NCBI GenBank assembly: GCA_012839325.1
Contig: DUNQ01000043.1
Coordinates: 1 to 64,000 of the forward strand
Direction: 5' to 3'
Length of the DNA: 64,000 bases
DNA from: Candidatus Cloacimonadota bacterium
GTDB lineage: Bacteria > Cloacimonadota > Cloacimonadia > Cloacimonadales > Cloacimonadaceae
How positions within the stretch are numbered: position 1 is the stretch's first letter; each line of letters begins with the position of its first letter. Under the pieces are notes generated by a model that saw only the letters and a program-made list of their open reading frames with translations, had not been told where the DNA came from and made no database searches. Shown here one piece after another: positions 25,589-34,391 of this stretch. Both the position numbers and the translations under genes were made by a program.

Positions 25589-26937
25589 GAGTTTTAATGT
25601 TTACTTGGGAGTTTCCTCCGCTTATCGCCGGCGGACTGGGCATGGCGTGTTATGGAATGGTCAAATCTCTGCTCAAACTCGGAGTAGAGGTTGATCTCGT
25701 TTTGCCCACGGAAGAGCTTATTTATATGCCTCTCAGGAAGGTGGAAGATGTGGATCTGCTCCCCACGGTCTTCCTTGATCCCATAAAACAGCATGAATTT
25801 AAGAGCAAGGAATTTCAAAGCAAAGAAGAAAAGTTTGAATTTATAGGCATAAGCGGCATCCCGGAAAGCTATGCTCAGCTTTCGCTTTCGGATGATGAAC
25901 ATAGCAAGATATTGCAAGAATATTGGGATGCCGAGCTTAGAGATATAGATGATAGAAAGCTTTGGCAAGCGATGAGCGATAACCTTGTGGGTGAAGAAGA
26001 TATCATCCGCAAGGTGCAGATATTTACTCAGCGTGCCAAGCGTTTTGCATCGGAACTCAAGTTTGATCTCATCCATGCGCATGATTGGCTTACATATCCT
26101 GCCGGAATGATTGCGCGCAAGATAAGCGGAAAGCCCATGGTGGCGCATATTCATGCCACAGAATTCGATAGAGCAGGCGGCCCCGGAGATGAGCGCGTGC
26201 ACAAGATCGAGCATGCGGGCATGAGTTTTGCAGATAGAGTGATAGCTGTTTCGCAATATACCGCGCAGATGATCATGAGTCGCTATCAGATAGACAGCGG
26301 CAAGATCTGCATAGTGCACAATGCTTTCACCATCCCCGAAGATGCCGTGCTGAATAAGAAAAGGATATTTGCCGGGCCTGTGATTCTCTTTTTGGGACGT
26401 ATCACGTTGCAAAAGGGGCCTGAATATTTCTTGGAAATGGCTAAGAGAGTATTGGATAGACATCCCGATGCTCGCTTCATCATGGCGGGAACGGGGGATA
26501 TGGGCAGGCAGATGCTGCGCGATTCGGCTGCAAAGCGTCTGAAAAATAAGTTCCTCTTTACCGGCTTCTTAAATAGAAAAGAGGTTGAGAGAATTATTCG
26601 CGCGTCTGATATATATGTCTTGCCGTCCATCTCCGAGCCTTTTGGGATCAGCCCCTTGGAAGCCATGGCTTATGGCATAACTTCCATTATATCAAAGCAA
26701 TCGGGTGTATCCGAAGTGGTTCAAAATGCTTTCAAGATAGACTATTGGGATGTTGATCTTTGGGTTCAAACCATCAGCCATCTCATTGACAATCCTGAAA
26801 AGTGTACACAGCTTGGCTTGGACGGAATGAAGGAAGTGCATCTCATTCAATGGGATGACGCCGCCGAGAAGCTAAAGAAAGTGTATGAAGACAAGTGTTT
26901 ACCGGTCAAAACAAAAACTGAAAAAGGCAAGGTTTGA
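25585..26937 (+). CDS. GT-B glycosyltransferase, glycogen synthase-like (GT4/GT5)
   Basis: This 450-residue protein has the N-terminal signature MRVLMFTWEFPPLIAGGLG, where the Gly-rich loop binds the sugar nucleotide as in starch/glycogen synthases. HAHDWLTYPAG and a C-terminal Glycos_transf_1 domain follow (LFLGRITLQKGPEYFLEMAKRV; SISEPFGISPLEAMAYG with an EX7E pair). Its place between a debranching enzyme and a GH57 enzyme suggests alpha-glucan synthesis from UDP- or ADP-glucose. A different glycosyl acceptor cannot be excluded. Confidence 0.85.
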   Translation: MRVLMFTWEFPPLIAGGLGMACYGMVKSLLKLGVEVDLVLPTEELIYMPLRKVEDVDLLPTVFLDPIKQHEFKSKEFQSKEEKFEFIGISGIPESYAQLSLSDDEHSKILQEYWDAELRDIDDRKLWQAMSDNLVGEEDIIRKVQIFTQRAKRFASELKFDLIHAHDWLTYPAGMIARKISGKPMVAHIHATEFDRAGGPGDERVHKIEHAGMSFADRVIAVSQYTAQMIMSRYQIDSGKICIVHNAFTIPEDAVLNKKRIFAGPVILFLGRITLQKGPEYFLEMAKRVLDRHPDARFIMAGTGDMGRQMLRDSAAKRLKNKFLFTGFLNRKEVERIIRASDIYVLPSISEPFGISPLEAMAYGITSIISKQSGVSEVVQNAFKIDYWDVDLWVQTISHLIDNPEKCTQLGLDGMKEVHLIQWDDAAEKLKKVYEDKCLPVKTKTEKGKV

Positions 26938-26938
26938 G

Positions 26939-28138
26939 ATGTTATCGATAATATTTTACTTTCAAGTTCATCAACCCTATAGACTCTCTCATTACAATGT
27001 TTTAGATATAGCAAAAGATAAAGATTTCTTCGACGAGCCGCTGAATAAAGAGGTGATGCAAAAGGTGGCGCAAAAGTGCTACCTGCCTACAAATAAGCTG
27101 CTCCTCAAGCTGATCAATCGCTTTGAAGGTAAGTTCAAGGTGGCTTTTTCCATCACCGGAACGGCTATTGAGCAATTCAAGAAATATAGCCCCGAAACCT
27201 TGGAGTCTTTTCAGGCTCTTGTGGATACGGGTTGCGTAGAGACCTTGGGTGAAACATATTTCCACTCGCTAACCTCTTTGTATGATTCCAATGAGTTTTT
27301 GGATCAAATTGGAATGCATAGAGAATTGATGTTCAAAGAGTTCGGCTGCTATCCTACAACTTTTCGTAATACCGAATTGATCTATCAGGATAGAATTTCC
27401 GATCTCGTTTATGAATATAAAGGCTTTACAACCATGCTCACGGAAGGGGTGGATCGCATTCTCAAATGGCGCTCTCCTTTGTATGCTTACAAGAATTATA
27501 GCAAGCGGCTGAACCTGCTTTTGAAGTATTATAAGCTTTCAGATGACATTGCCTTTAGGTTTTCAAATCGTGAGTGGCCGGAATATCCGCTGACCGTGGA
27601 AAAGTTTGTCAGTTGGGTAGATAAACTCACGCACAGCGAGACCGAGGAGCGAAATCAGTTCCTCAATCTATTTATGGATTATGAGACCTTTGGCGAGCAT
27701 CAGTGGGCGGAGAGCGGGATCTTTGACTTTCTTGAAAAGCTTCCCGAAGCGATACTTAAGCACGATCATTTGAGCTTTATCCATCCCAAAGATGCTGCGG
27801 AACTATCCAACTATCAGCAAGAGGCGATCTCGTTCCCGGAAGCGGTTTCTTGGGCGGATGAAGAGCGCGATACTACGGCGTGGCTGGGGAACGATATGCA
27901 GCAAAATGCGCAGGAGACCCTGGCTGAGCTCATGTTTAAAGTGAAGGCGAAAGGTGATGAGGAGCTGCTTAGAAAGGCGCGTCTGCTCACCACTTCAGAT
28001 CACTTTTATTATATGTGCACAAAGTATTTCCAGGATGGAGACGTTCATAAATACTTCTCTCCTTACGATTCGCCGGATCAGGCTTATGTCTATTATATCA
28101 ATGCATTAGCGGGTTTAGAAGAAAGGCTTTTGAGGTAA
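26939..28138 (+). CDS. Glycoside hydrolase family 57 (alpha-amylase / glucanotransferase type)
   Basis: The 399-residue protein shows the GH57 motifs in order: FYFQVHQPYRLSHYN near the start, GETYFHSLTSLYD, FRNTELIYQDRI with the nucleophile Glu, and LFMDYETFGEHQW with the acid/base Asp. GH57 enzymes act on alpha-1,4-glucans as amylases, 4-alpha-glucanotransferases or branching enzymes. The short length fits the ~400-residue amylase-like group. It starts 1 nt after the glycosyltransferase stop, in the same operon, so it likely trims or degrades intracellular glycogen. The precise activity is not determined from sequence. Confidence 0.9.
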   Translation: MLSIIFYFQVHQPYRLSHYNVLDIAKDKDFFDEPLNKEVMQKVAQKCYLPTNKLLLKLINRFEGKFKVAFSITGTAIEQFKKYSPETLESFQALVDTGCVETLGETYFHSLTSLYDSNEFLDQIGMHRELMFKEFGCYPTTFRNTELIYQDRISDLVYEYKGFTTMLTEGVDRILKWRSPLYAYKNYSKRLNLLLKYYKLSDDIAFRFSNREWPEYPLTVEKFVSWVDKLTHSETEERNQFLNLFMDYETFGEHQWAESGIFDFLEKLPEAILKHDHLSFIHPKDAAELSNYQQEAISFPEAVSWADEERDTTAWLGNDMQQNAQETLAELMFKVKAKGDEELLRKARLLTTSDHFYYMCTKYFQDGDVHKYFSPYDSPDQAYVYYINALAGLEERLLR

Positions 28139-28142
28139 AATA

Positions 28143-29558
28143 ATGTATAAAGGTAAAGTTCTTATTCTTGAAGATGATTTCGTTTTGGCGGATCAGCTGG
28201 CGCTGGTGCTGGAAAACTATTCATATCAAGTGTTGATTACTACAAATTCGGAAATGTTTTTTGAGGAGCTCAGGATATTTAATCCCGACGTTATTCTTTT
28301 GGATGTTTTCTTGGTGGGAAGCAAGCTCAATGGAATTCAGGTGCTGAAACACCTCAAGGAGGAAATGGACTTAAATTACAAGGTCATAGTTGTTTCCGGA
28401 GAGGTGAGCACCAGTCAAGTTCGTGAAATTCGCCGCCTCGGGGCATATCATTTCATTGAAAAAGGTAGTTCGTTTAATACGAATCAACTGCTTTTACACA
28501 TCGATAACGCCATCACCCTGAAGAGGCAAGAGGAAGAGCATATCGGCTTGCAGATAGAGGTTATCAATCTCAAAAAGCAATTTGCGCGGTCTTTTCCTTT
28601 CATTGGGGAGAGCCCTGAAATCCAAAAGGTACGCGAGCAGATTCATAAGCTGGCAGAGGTGGATGAAGATCTCTTTCTCACCGGCGAAACCGGCACGGGT
28701 AAAGAGGTTGCGGCGAACTATTACTATATCAGTTCCAAGCGTTTTGGTAAGCCTTTCCATACTCTGAACTGTTCTGCTTTGACCGAGAACTCTATTGAAA
28801 GCGAGCTTTTCGGACACATGAAGGGCAGCGTGAGCGGTGCTACTAAAAACAAAGTCGGCTTTTTTGAAGAATGCAGCAATGGCGTGCTTTTCTTGGATGA
28901 AGTAACAAATCTTTCTATGGTGGCTCAGTCTAAGATTTTGCGTGCGATAGAAAATAAAGAGATACAGGTGGTGGGCGGGCCGATGAAGAAGGTGAATACC
29001 AGTCTCATCTTCGCTACAAATGCAGATAAGAGCGTGCTTTCAGATCCCAATAGATTCAGGCAGGATCTCTTTTATCGTATCGAGGGGAATATCATCGAGC
29101 TGCCGCCCTTAAGAGATAGAGGAGAGGATGTCTTGTTGCTCATGAGCTTCTTCCTCACCAGCTATTCGCATCGTTTTAATATCAATGAAAAGCTTGATCT
29201 CACTACACTTAAAGATCATCTTCTAAGCTATAACTGGCCGGGAAATATCCGTGAGCTGAGAAACTTCTGTAAATTCATAATGATTAATGAAAAAAATATC
29301 TCCAATGCAATAATAATCAAGCATATGGAGCATAAACTAAAAAACAAAACCGAACATATTGCTGATGGAGAATCGCCTTATATTAGCATTCCTAACCTAA
29401 GGCAAAGTGTAGCACTGTATGAAAATGATTATCTTATCCACCATCTGCAAGCCAATAATTGGCGCGTGGCTAAGACGGCGGAAAGCATTGGCATCGAAAG
29501 AACTACACTGTATAAAAAGATAAAACAATATGGTATCAATATCCATGACGAGGATTAA
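28143..29558 (+). CDS. NtrC-family response regulator with altered sigma-54 contact loop
   Basis: The 471-residue protein has a receiver domain (about 1-125; acidic pair Glu10-Asp11-Asp12, phospho-acceptor Asp54). An AAA+ domain follows (about 150-390), with Walker A GETGTGKE (181-188), Walker B GVLFLDEV (247-254) and the FRQDLFYRI arginine segment. It ends in a Fis-type helix-turn-helix (NNWRVAKTAESIGIERTTLYKKI). The loop that normally reads GAFTGA and touches sigma-54 reads GSVSGA (228-233) here. Loss of the Phe and Thr often marks family members that work without sigma-54. No cognate kinase is adjacent. It follows the glucan genes by 4 nt and may regulate them. Confidence 0.92.
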   Translation: MYKGKVLILEDDFVLADQLALVLENYSYQVLITTNSEMFFEELRIFNPDVILLDVFLVGSKLNGIQVLKHLKEEMDLNYKVIVVSGEVSTSQVREIRRLGAYHFIEKGSSFNTNQLLLHIDNAITLKRQEEEHIGLQIEVINLKKQFARSFPFIGESPEIQKVREQIHKLAEVDEDLFLTGETGTGKEVAANYYYISSKRFGKPFHTLNCSALTENSIESELFGHMKGSVSGATKNKVGFFEECSNGVLFLDEVTNLSMVAQSKILRAIENKEIQVVGGPMKKVNTSLIFATNADKSVLSDPNRFRQDLFYRIEGNIIELPPLRDRGEDVLLLMSFFLTSYSHRFNINEKLDLTTLKDHLLSYNWPGNIRELRNFCKFIMINEKNISNAIIIKHMEHKLKNKTEHIADGESPYISIPNLRQSVALYENDYLIHHLQANNWRVAKTAESIGIERTTLYKKIKQYGINIHDED

Positions 29559-30428
29559 ATGTTTAAAGAAAATCTTGGATTAAAGCTCTTTGCGCTCTCG
29601 CTGGCGATCTTGATTTGGCTGCAATCTGTTTTGGTAATGGAACATAAAAGCAAGGTCAACCTTCCCGTGCGGCTCAATAGCTTGCCGGCTGATATCAGTC
29701 TTGAAAATATGCCGACAACAATTCCCTTCAGCGTGGAAGGCAAGGGCTTAGATATCCTGAGGCTCGCGATTTCAAGACCCGTCGCAAATATTGATGCGAG
29801 CGGGCTTTCAGCGGGATTAGATCTCATTTCACTGCAAAATTATGCGATAAATATTCCTGAAAATAATAAGGTTAAAATCCTTGGGCCGGCTGATAATAAT
29901 AAGATCGCCGTGCAGACCGATGTTTTGCTCAAAAAGAGCGTCTCTGTAAAGCTTGCTTTCAAAGATAGGCAGGCGCAGAGCGAACTTAAGGAATATCAAT
30001 ATCATATTAGTCCCGAGAAGGTGACCCTACATGGACCGAAGAATAAGGTGCAACTCGTTTCTCAGCTTCATACAGAGGAAATCACTACGGATATGCTCAA
30101 GCAAAAGATAATTGAGCTGCCTCTTGCGCCTATCGATTCGGATATAAATCTTTCGGAAAACAGTGTTTTACTTACCATTAGCGGCTCTCAAGAAAGCACT
30201 AAAGTTGTTTCAAATATACTTTTACCCGATGGATATATGCTGGGTAGCGTTGCGGCGAGGATACAGGGCTCTGCGGAGGATATCAAGTCTCTTACTGCGG
30301 CTAAGATAAAGGCGATAGTCTCGGAAGAACCGGATGAAAGAGATATGTATGAGATTGAGCTGGAAGTGCCGGAAGGCTTGCGCGTATTGGCGATTACTCC
30401 AAATAAAGTAAGAAAGCGTGGTCGATGA
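29559..30428 (+). CDS. YbbR/CdaR-like domain membrane protein
   Basis: The 289-residue protein begins with an N-terminal membrane helix (LKLFALSLAILIWLQSVLVM, about 7-26) and continues with about three YbbR-type beta repeats (VNLPVRLNSLPADISLENMP; KVKILGP; YHISPEKVTLHGPKNKV). YbbR proteins anchor in the membrane with the repeats outside. In Firmicutes, CdaR regulates the di-adenylate cyclase CdaA, but no cdaA or glmM is in this window. It starts directly after the regulator stop and overlaps tsaD by 4 nt. Confidence 0.82.
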   Translation: MFKENLGLKLFALSLAILIWLQSVLVMEHKSKVNLPVRLNSLPADISLENMPTTIPFSVEGKGLDILRLAISRPVANIDASGLSAGLDLISLQNYAINIPENNKVKILGPADNNKIAVQTDVLLKKSVSVKLAFKDRQAQSELKEYQYHISPEKVTLHGPKNKVQLVSQLHTEEITTDMLKQKIIELPLAPIDSDINLSENSVLLTISGSQESTKVVSNILLPDGYMLGSVAARIQGSAEDIKSLTAAKIKAIVSEEPDERDMYEIELEVPEGLRVLAITPNKVRKRGR

Positions 30429-31438
30429 AATATATTTTGTCTTTTGAAACCTCTTGCGATGATACCTCTGTCGCGGTGTTAAATACAGATTATGAGGTGC
30501 TGTCCAATGTAGTCTCCACGCAAAAAGAGCATCTTGAATTTGGTGGAGTTTTGCCTGAGCTTGCATCAAGAATGCATATGCAAAATATTATGCGGCTTAC
30601 TCAGGTGGCGCTGGATAAGGCGGGGCTTGAAATGAGTCAAATTGATGCGCTGGCGGTATCCGTCAATCCCGGGCTTATAGGGTCACTCATTGTAGGGCTG
30701 GCTTTTGCAAAGAGCATGGCTTGGTCTCTTGAGGTTCCACTGATCACTGTCAATCACTTGTTGAGTCATATCTTTGCAAATTTCATAGAACATAGGGGCA
30801 AGATAGAGTCTCCCTTTCTTGCCTTAGTTGTATCGGGCGGGCACACTGAGCTTGTGCATTTTATCAGTGAAACGGAGTTTGAGGTGGTGGGCAAAACCTT
30901 AGATGATGCGGCGGGGGAAACTTTTGATAAGAGCGCCATACTCATGGGACTGGATTTTCCCGGCGGACCTATCATTGATAAACTTTCCAAGGGCGGGGAT
31001 AAGAGCTTTGTAAAGCTGCCTAATCCTTTGCCTCAGAAAGATAACTATAACTTTAGCTATAGCGGTATGAAGACGGCAATTCGCACGTATTTGCTGGATA
31101 AAGATGAAGACTTCATCAAAGAGCATATTCATGATATTGCTGCCAGTGTGCAGGATGCAATCATTCAGCCACTGATTAAAAAAACGCTGAGAAAAGCAAG
31201 AGAGCTAAAGATCAATCAGGTGCTAATCTCAGGCGGGGTAGCGGCGAATAGTGCGCTTAGGCATAAGATGACTCATGCTGCAAAAAGGCAGGGGATTGAG
31301 GTCTTTTATCCATCGCTGGAGCTTTGTACTGATAATGCTGCGATGATTGCGGCGGCGGCTATTCCGAAGTTCAAGGCGGGGGATTTTGCCGAGCTTTCGG
31401 TGAATGCGGATTCTACTAAGGGGACGAGGTATTTGTAA
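30425..31438 (+). CDS. tsaD: tRNA N6-threonylcarbamoyladenosine transferase subunit TsaD
   Basis: TsaD transfers the threonylcarbamoyl group to A37 of tRNAs that read ANN codons, with TsaB and TsaE. The 337-residue protein has the N-terminal ETSCDDTSVAVL loop, the metal ligands in VNHLLSHI (His111, His115), VSGGHTELVHF, FPGGPIIDKLSKGG and the C-terminal SGGVAANSALR. It is the last gene of the plus-strand glucan/regulator run. TsaB and TsaE genes are not seen here. Confidence 0.97.
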   Translation: MKYILSFETSCDDTSVAVLNTDYEVLSNVVSTQKEHLEFGGVLPELASRMHMQNIMRLTQVALDKAGLEMSQIDALAVSVNPGLIGSLIVGLAFAKSMAWSLEVPLITVNHLLSHIFANFIEHRGKIESPFLALVVSGGHTELVHFISETEFEVVGKTLDDAAGETFDKSAILMGLDFPGGPIIDKLSKGGDKSFVKLPNPLPQKDNYNFSYSGMKTAIRTYLLDKDEDFIKEHIHDIAASVQDAIIQPLIKKTLRKARELKINQVLISGGVAANSALRHKMTHAAKRQGIEVFYPSLELCTDNAAMIAAAAIPKFKAGDFAELSVNADSTKGTRYL

Positions 31439-31598
31439 GGCGCTGAGTTTGAATGGTATCGTTTAGGAGGTGTAGCGGGCAAAAGGGCATGAACCCGGGA
31501 CATTCGGCTAAAGATTCTCCGTATTCTATACACTTTAATCGAGAAAAGATTTTAATCATATTTCATCAATCATATTGCTGCTGATCCACCGTGTTATT

Positions 31599-31618
31599 GT
31601 GTCAACTTTGTTTGACAC
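31599..31618. repeat. Inverted repeat GTGTCAA-N6-TTGACAC
   Basis: Two perfect 7-nt arms, GTGTCAA (31599-31605) and TTGACAC (31612-31618), are separated by CTTTGT. There is no T run after the pair, so it is not a typical terminator for tsaD. A protein-binding site is possible, but no promoter or gene start was found nearby. Confidence 0.4.
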
Positions 31619-32027
31619 TACACGTCAAAATTAACTCTACAAAAAGCATCAAGTTTACATAACATTTTGCAATTTAAAATAAATCAAAATATTTCAGGCC
31701 TTATTTATCAGGTACTTACGAGATCGCTCAAAAAATAGTTGCAAAATTTGGTCATAATTTTCACTTTTGGGCTCCTATATAAAAGTAGAGGGTGCCAACT
31801 CACCAAAATGGTAATTAAAGATCAAAGAAGCACCGACTTTCTTCCTGATCAGTTGAATGGGTTTTTCTTTACTTTTTAATCAGCAGTGTGGTTGGCTAAA
31901 ACCCTATAGTTCTTTTATAAGCGTATAGTTGTGTTAAACAGTGTTAATCAGGCTGAATTGTGTGTATAAGCCTAATCGGCGAAGTGTGCCAGCTTCTTCG
32001 AGCAATAGTCGTGTGATCGTGCTGAAT

Positions 32028-32064
32028 AGAAAAAGCGCGTCTTGCATAAAACAGGACGCGCTTT
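32028..32064 (-). terminator. Terminator of the V-ATPase operon
   Basis: On the minus strand AAAGCGCGTC and GACGCGCTTT form a perfect 10-bp stem around a 13-nt loop, followed by TTTTTCT. It lies 21 nt after the stop of the K subunit gene. The stem would also fold in tsaD-direction transcripts, but with a weaker tail. Confidence 0.9.
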
Positions 32065-32084
32065 AGATAGTGTGTTTTTTAGAT

Positions 32085-32588
32085 TTAAGCCAATCCGGGG
32101 ATTGAACCAGAGATCAAGAAACAGGTTGCAAATGCTACGATAGCATAAAGCTCCGGGAACACGCCAAGGATGAGGGTGTTTGCGAAGACATCGTTTCCTG
32201 AACCCATGCTTTCGATTCCGTTGGCCACGATTCTTGCCTGATGATAGGCTGAGATTAATCCCACCACTCCCATGATGAGTCCTGCGCCAAAGATGGCTGA
32301 GGCTTGCATCATGTTCATCTCAAGCGAGATATGGCCGCTGAGGATAAAGAAAGCACCAAATCCATACAATCCCTGTGTACTGGGAAGTGCAGAAAGAATC
32401 ATGCAGTTAGGGAAGATTTCACTTCTCTTTTTAAGGGCTCCTACGGTTGCACTACCACCGATTACTGTTCCCCAGGCGCTTCCGATTCCGGAAAGGCCTA
32501 CCATGAGAAACATACCGATCCAGGCTAAGAAATATGCCAGATTTCCGCCCGCCATGGTCTGTGCTAAGCTTGTGGTTACGGGTTCCAT
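32085..32588 (-). CDS. ntpK: V-type ATPase subunit K (proteolipid, c-ring)
   Basis: The 167-residue protein has four hydrophobic helices, a doubled hairpin as in V-ATPase K subunits. Two copies of the unit line up (about 20-85 and 95-165). The second unit carries the key carboxylate in GVFPELYAIVAF (Glu146). Thr71-Gln72 in LPSTQGLYGFG and Gln117 in SAYHQARI match positions that bind Na+ in the Enterococcus hirae c-ring, as I recall it. This suggests, but does not prove, Na+ coupling. It has a strong ribosome site (AGGAGG) and is the last gene of the operon. Confidence 0.93.
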   Translation of the reverse strand: MEPVTTSLAQTMAGGNLAYFLAWIGMFLMVGLSGIGSAWGTVIGGSATVGALKKRSEIFPNCMILSALPSTQGLYGFGAFFILSGHISLEMNMMQASAIFGAGLIMGVVGLISAYHQARIVANGIESMGSGNDVFANTLILGVFPELYAIVAFATCFLISGSIPGLA

Positions 32589-32603
32589 TGAACCTCCTAT
32601 TCT

Positions 32604-34391
32604 TTAATTAGTTGTTTTAGCAAAGGGTTTATATTCAGTGCCGGCTCCTTCGAAGCCTGCGTTTCCATAAAATTCGATAAAGGTGAGTCTAAGCGGATGT
32701 ACGAATCCTGAGAGGCTACCCAAGGCAAGGTTCAAGGTGTGTCCTAAGATCATGAAGATCACAAAGACAATGCCGCCAATCAAAGGTATTCCTAACATCT
32801 CGGCGCCAACGCTATTGATAACGAGCCCTAAGATGCTGCTGGAAACTCCCAGAGCAAAGAGGCGGATATAGCTGAGTATATCGCCAAAGAAGCCGCTGAT
32901 GATATTATAGAGTTCCCAAAGTCCGCTTGCTACGTTGATAAAGGGATTGCGTCCGGGTTTGTTGAAGAGCAGGATAAGTCCCAGCCCTCCCCAAAGTGAG
33001 TATTTCAGGTAGGGGCTAAAGGCCGAGATATCAGCATCCAAAAGACCGGCGCCCATGATGGACAGAGTTCCTATCAAGAGGAAATTGCCAATGGGCTGCA
33101 AGGTGTGCAAAAAGCCTTCTTTGACAGCTTTGCGTATTATGGTAATGCTCACGCCAAAGAGGATCTGAATCACGCCTAAGAGCAAGCCCAGATTAAATAT
33201 CTGGTTTGTATCCCGTACGGGAATCTTGTCTCCGATCACTGCTACCTCTTTGAGGTCAAAGCCTAAGACGGAACCCATCACCCAGCCCATGACTATCGAT
33301 GCAGCTCCGAAAAGCGCAACAAGGGTCATATAAGATTTCATGTTCGGGTTCTTAATCTTTGCGCGCAAGATCACGGCAAGGAGTACTAAAACCACGCCAT
33401 AAGCCATGTCTGCATTACAGAAGCCAAAGAAGAGCATGAAGAAAGGCGCAAAGAATGGCGTCAGATCAAACTCTGTGTATTTGGGCAACATATACATGCG
33501 CGTGATAGGCTCGAAAAGGCGTGAGAACCAGTTGTTTACCAAGTTAATGGGCGGCTCGTCATCTTCTGTGGCTTCGGAGGCGACGTGGATGATTCCTTCC
33601 TCATCGAGAAAGGATTTGAGTCCTTCTTCTTTGCTGATGGGAATCCAGCCGCTGATCACTTTGAGATGACCGTCAGCTTCGTCATGCGCTTGTTCGCTGA
33701 TGTCTGCATAGTCATACTCGGTGGTAAGCCTTGCTATCTCCTTTTGGAAAGCATTGATGGCGAAGTCTGCGATGTTCTCGAAATACTGGTCAATCTCAGA
33801 GATATTAGTGCTTACTGCATCACGTTCTTTGATCAGCTCTTGCAGGCTTTTCTCTGGGAAGATAAAGTTGTCTGCTTCGATTACCGGTGATTCGCCTAAA
33901 GCAAGCACCACGAAATAGATGATGCCTACACGCTCACCAATCTTATAAAGAGTGTTTTCTTCTTCCCACTCTTCCTTGAAATGGTTTTTGGGGCAATGAT
34001 AGAAATCAAGGGCAATCCCGCTCTCTCTGAGCGTGGAAACTATGTCATAGTCAAAGCTTCCCCATGGTTCGAGGTCTCTGACATGCTTGTTCAAGCTTTC
34101 TATTTCTCTGCCCAGAGCGTCCTTTTCTTCTCTTGCTTGATTGATGTGATTGAGAAGTGAAAGAGTAGGCTGGTTCGAGCTACCTTTGGACTCATCTCCC
34201 TGATGTTTGCTAAGAAGCTTAATCGCTTCAGAATACTTGACCAACATCTCTTGATTCTCCAAGAGAGCAGGGGTGAGGTCGTCTGTAGAACGAATGATGT
34301 GCAAAAGTCCTAGCTCTTGGAGCTTAGCCAGAAAGTCCGGATACTCCCTATGATAGAGCACGAAAGAATACTTTTTCATCTTCTCAATCAT
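32604..34391 (-). CDS. ntpI: V-type ATPase subunit I (membrane stator)
   Basis: Subunit I is the a-subunit equivalent that forms the ion half-channels and holds the stator. The ~595-residue protein has a cytoplasmic N-terminal half with coiled-coil segments (about 1-310) and a C-terminal half with about seven membrane helices (EFDLTPFFAPFFMLFFGF; GDILSYIRLFALGVSSSILG with the conserved Arg; LGHTLNLALGSLSGFVHPLRL). I chose the ATG at 34391, which overlaps the D subunit stop by 8 nt; an upstream ATG at 34472 would lie deep inside the D gene. Confidence 0.93.
   Translation of the reverse strand: MIEKMKKYSFVLYHREYPDFLAKLQELGLLHIIRSTDDLTPALLENQEMLVKYSEAIKLLSKHQGDESKGSSNQPTLSLLNHINQAREEKDALGREIESLNKHVRDLEPWGSFDYDIVSTLRESGIALDFYHCPKNHFKEEWEEENTLYKIGERVGIIYFVVLALGESPVIEADNFIFPEKSLQELIKERDAVSTNISEIDQYFENIADFAINAFQKEIARLTTEYDYADISEQAHDEADGHLKVISGWIPISKEEGLKSFLDEEGIIHVASEATEDDEPPINLVNNWFSRLFEPITRMYMLPKYTEFDLTPFFAPFFMLFFGFCNADMAYGVVLVLLAVILRAKIKNPNMKSYMTLVALFGAASIVMGWVMGSVLGFDLKEVAVIGDKIPVRDTNQIFNLGLLLGVIQILFGVSITIIRKAVKEGFLHTLQPIGNFLLIGTLSIMGAGLLDADISAFSPYLKYSLWGGLGLILLFNKPGRNPFINVASGLWELYNIISGFFGDILSYIRLFALGVSSSILGLVINSVGAEMLGIPLIGGIVFVIFMILGHTLNLALGSLSGFVHPLRLTFIEFYGNAGFEGAGTEYKPFAKTTN

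Larger units (their letters stand above)
31439..32084. other. 646-base region between convergent genes, no supported gene
   Basis: This is the longest stretch without a gene. It lies between the 3' ends of tsaD and the V-ATPase operon. It is AT-rich and holds an inverted repeat (31599-31618), a 23-codon ATG-to-TAA frame (31808-31879) without family resemblance, and the V-ATPase terminator (32028-32064). No tRNA, other RNA gene or insertion-sequence end was recognised. It could hold an unannotated small RNA or a decayed gene. Confidence 0.5.

Noticed and set aside
31808-31879. 23-codon frame starting ATG GTA ATT in the 646-bp gap
   Set aside because: It is too short, with no good ribosome site and no recognisable family; kept only as a note on the gap.
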